The translations under genes were made by a program, and so were the position numbers. This document shows, piece by piece, positions 63,752-64,000 of a stretch of 64,000 bases of DNA (its first letter is position 1; each line of letters starts with the position of its first letter). The DNA is from Actinomycetota bacterium (GTDB lineage: Bacteria; Actinomycetota; Acidimicrobiia; Acidimicrobiales; Iamiaceae). The DNA lies in contig JAHBSO010000004.1 in NCBI GenBank assembly GCA_019639075.1, positions 1 to 64,000 of the forward strand, in the 5' to 3' direction. The notes under the pieces are model-generated. The model worked only from the letters and a program-made list of their open reading frames with translations. It was not told where the DNA came from and did not search any database.

Positions 63752-64000
63752 TCAGATGGAAGCCGGGGCGACGGCGAGGTCCTCGCCGATGACGCCGGCC
63801 CGAAGACGGCGGTCCCAGACCGCGACGACCAACGCCGGATCGTCGACGGCGAGCGCGCTGGCCAGGTGCACCGCGTCCGCACCCCTGAGGGCGTGTCCGA
63901 CGGCCAGGCGAGCCGCGTGACCCTCGACGACCTCGGTGAGCTCGACCGATCTCATTGCGCTCCAGAACCTCGACCACGTGTGCAGGCACCGTCGCAGTTG
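63752..64000 (-). CDS. PIN-domain (VapC-like) protein, 5' part beyond the window edge
   Basis: The reading frame is open from the right edge to a TGA at 63752, giving the last 82 residues of a protein whose start lies outside. The sequence [15 protein letters not shown] followed by [10 protein letters not shown] matches the C-terminal half of PIN-domain ribonucleases, the VapC toxins, including the third acidic residue (G-A-D-A-V-H-L). Whether an antitoxin gene lies upstream cannot be seen. An internal ATG at 63955 would give only a fragment of the domain. Confidence 0.7.
   Translation of the reverse strand, partial: QLRRCLHTWSRFWSAMRSVELTEVVEGHAARLAVGHALRGADAVHLASALAVDDPALVVAVWDRRLRAGVIGEDLAVAPASI

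Overview
The window is a very GC-rich (about 70 percent) actinobacterial chromosome segment. GTG and TTG starts, 1-4 base stop/start overlaps and the order hpt-folE-folP-folB-folK ... DUF2520-panC ... panD-nadB-nadC-coaX-lysS all fit Actinomycetota. The protein style suggests Acidimicrobiia (Ilumatobacter/Iamia-like), which is an inference. No rRNA, tRNA, CRISPR array, transposase or integrase was seen.

Layout. (A) 1-12368, minus strand: housekeeping genes (CapA-like phosphoesterase, lipid kinase, hydrolases, lysS, coaX, nadC, scramblase-like, nadB, panD). (B) 12630-21301, plus strand: seven genes set between panD and panC. They encode a zinc-ribbon/SH3b protein, an M23 peptidase, a zinc-ribbon membrane protein, a multi-spanning protein with a C-terminal FHA-like domain, and a kinase - VWA - PP2C triad resembling the TerY-P triad. 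(C) 21336-24513: panC, a second membrane/FHA-like gene, and DUF2520. (D) 24565-42823, minus strand: one long run encoding a giant Ig-like/FnIII surface protein, MoxR, DUF58, a transglutaminase-like protein lacking its catalytic residues, a type VII secretion ATPase (ubiquitin-like + FHA + three FtsK domains), a WXG100 protein, a WXG-CHAP fusion, a WXG fusion with an unknown domain, and an EspG-like candidate chaperone. (E) 42947-48099, plus strand: PP2C, FHA/zinc-ribbon, receptor kinase with an extracellular FnIII-like domain, and an FHA-winged-helix protein. (F) 48301-60222: a low-GC lipoprotein, then a second, reduced copy of the set (pseudo-transglutaminase, DUF58, Ig/FnIII, kinase) with no MoxR, PP2C or FHA partner. 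(G) 60312-64000, minus strand: folate genes, hpt and a PIN-domain gene cut by the window edge.

Working model. Regions D-F match the gene content of the bifidobacterial PFNA cluster (Pkb2 kinase, FN3, AAA ATPase, DUF58, transglutaminase, PP2C, FHA). Here that set runs directly into a type VII secretion ATPase and its WXG substrates. The parts suggest phospho-controlled secretion and surface assembly: receptor kinases with FnIII ectodomains and PP2C set the phosphorylation state, FHA domains (in the ATPase, a soluble adaptor and a DNA-binding protein) read it, and WXG-CHAP and M23 enzymes open the wall. The sequence also shows a candidate regulon. The same 14-bp palindrome GGGGAGTTCTCCCC occurs three times, each time 24 bases before a -10-like hexamer: upstream of the WXG100 gene, upstream of the lipoprotein just after the FHA-winged-helix gene, and once as an apparent antisense promoter over DUF2520. 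The accessory genes interrupt an old fol-pan-nad-lysS synteny block at two or three points.
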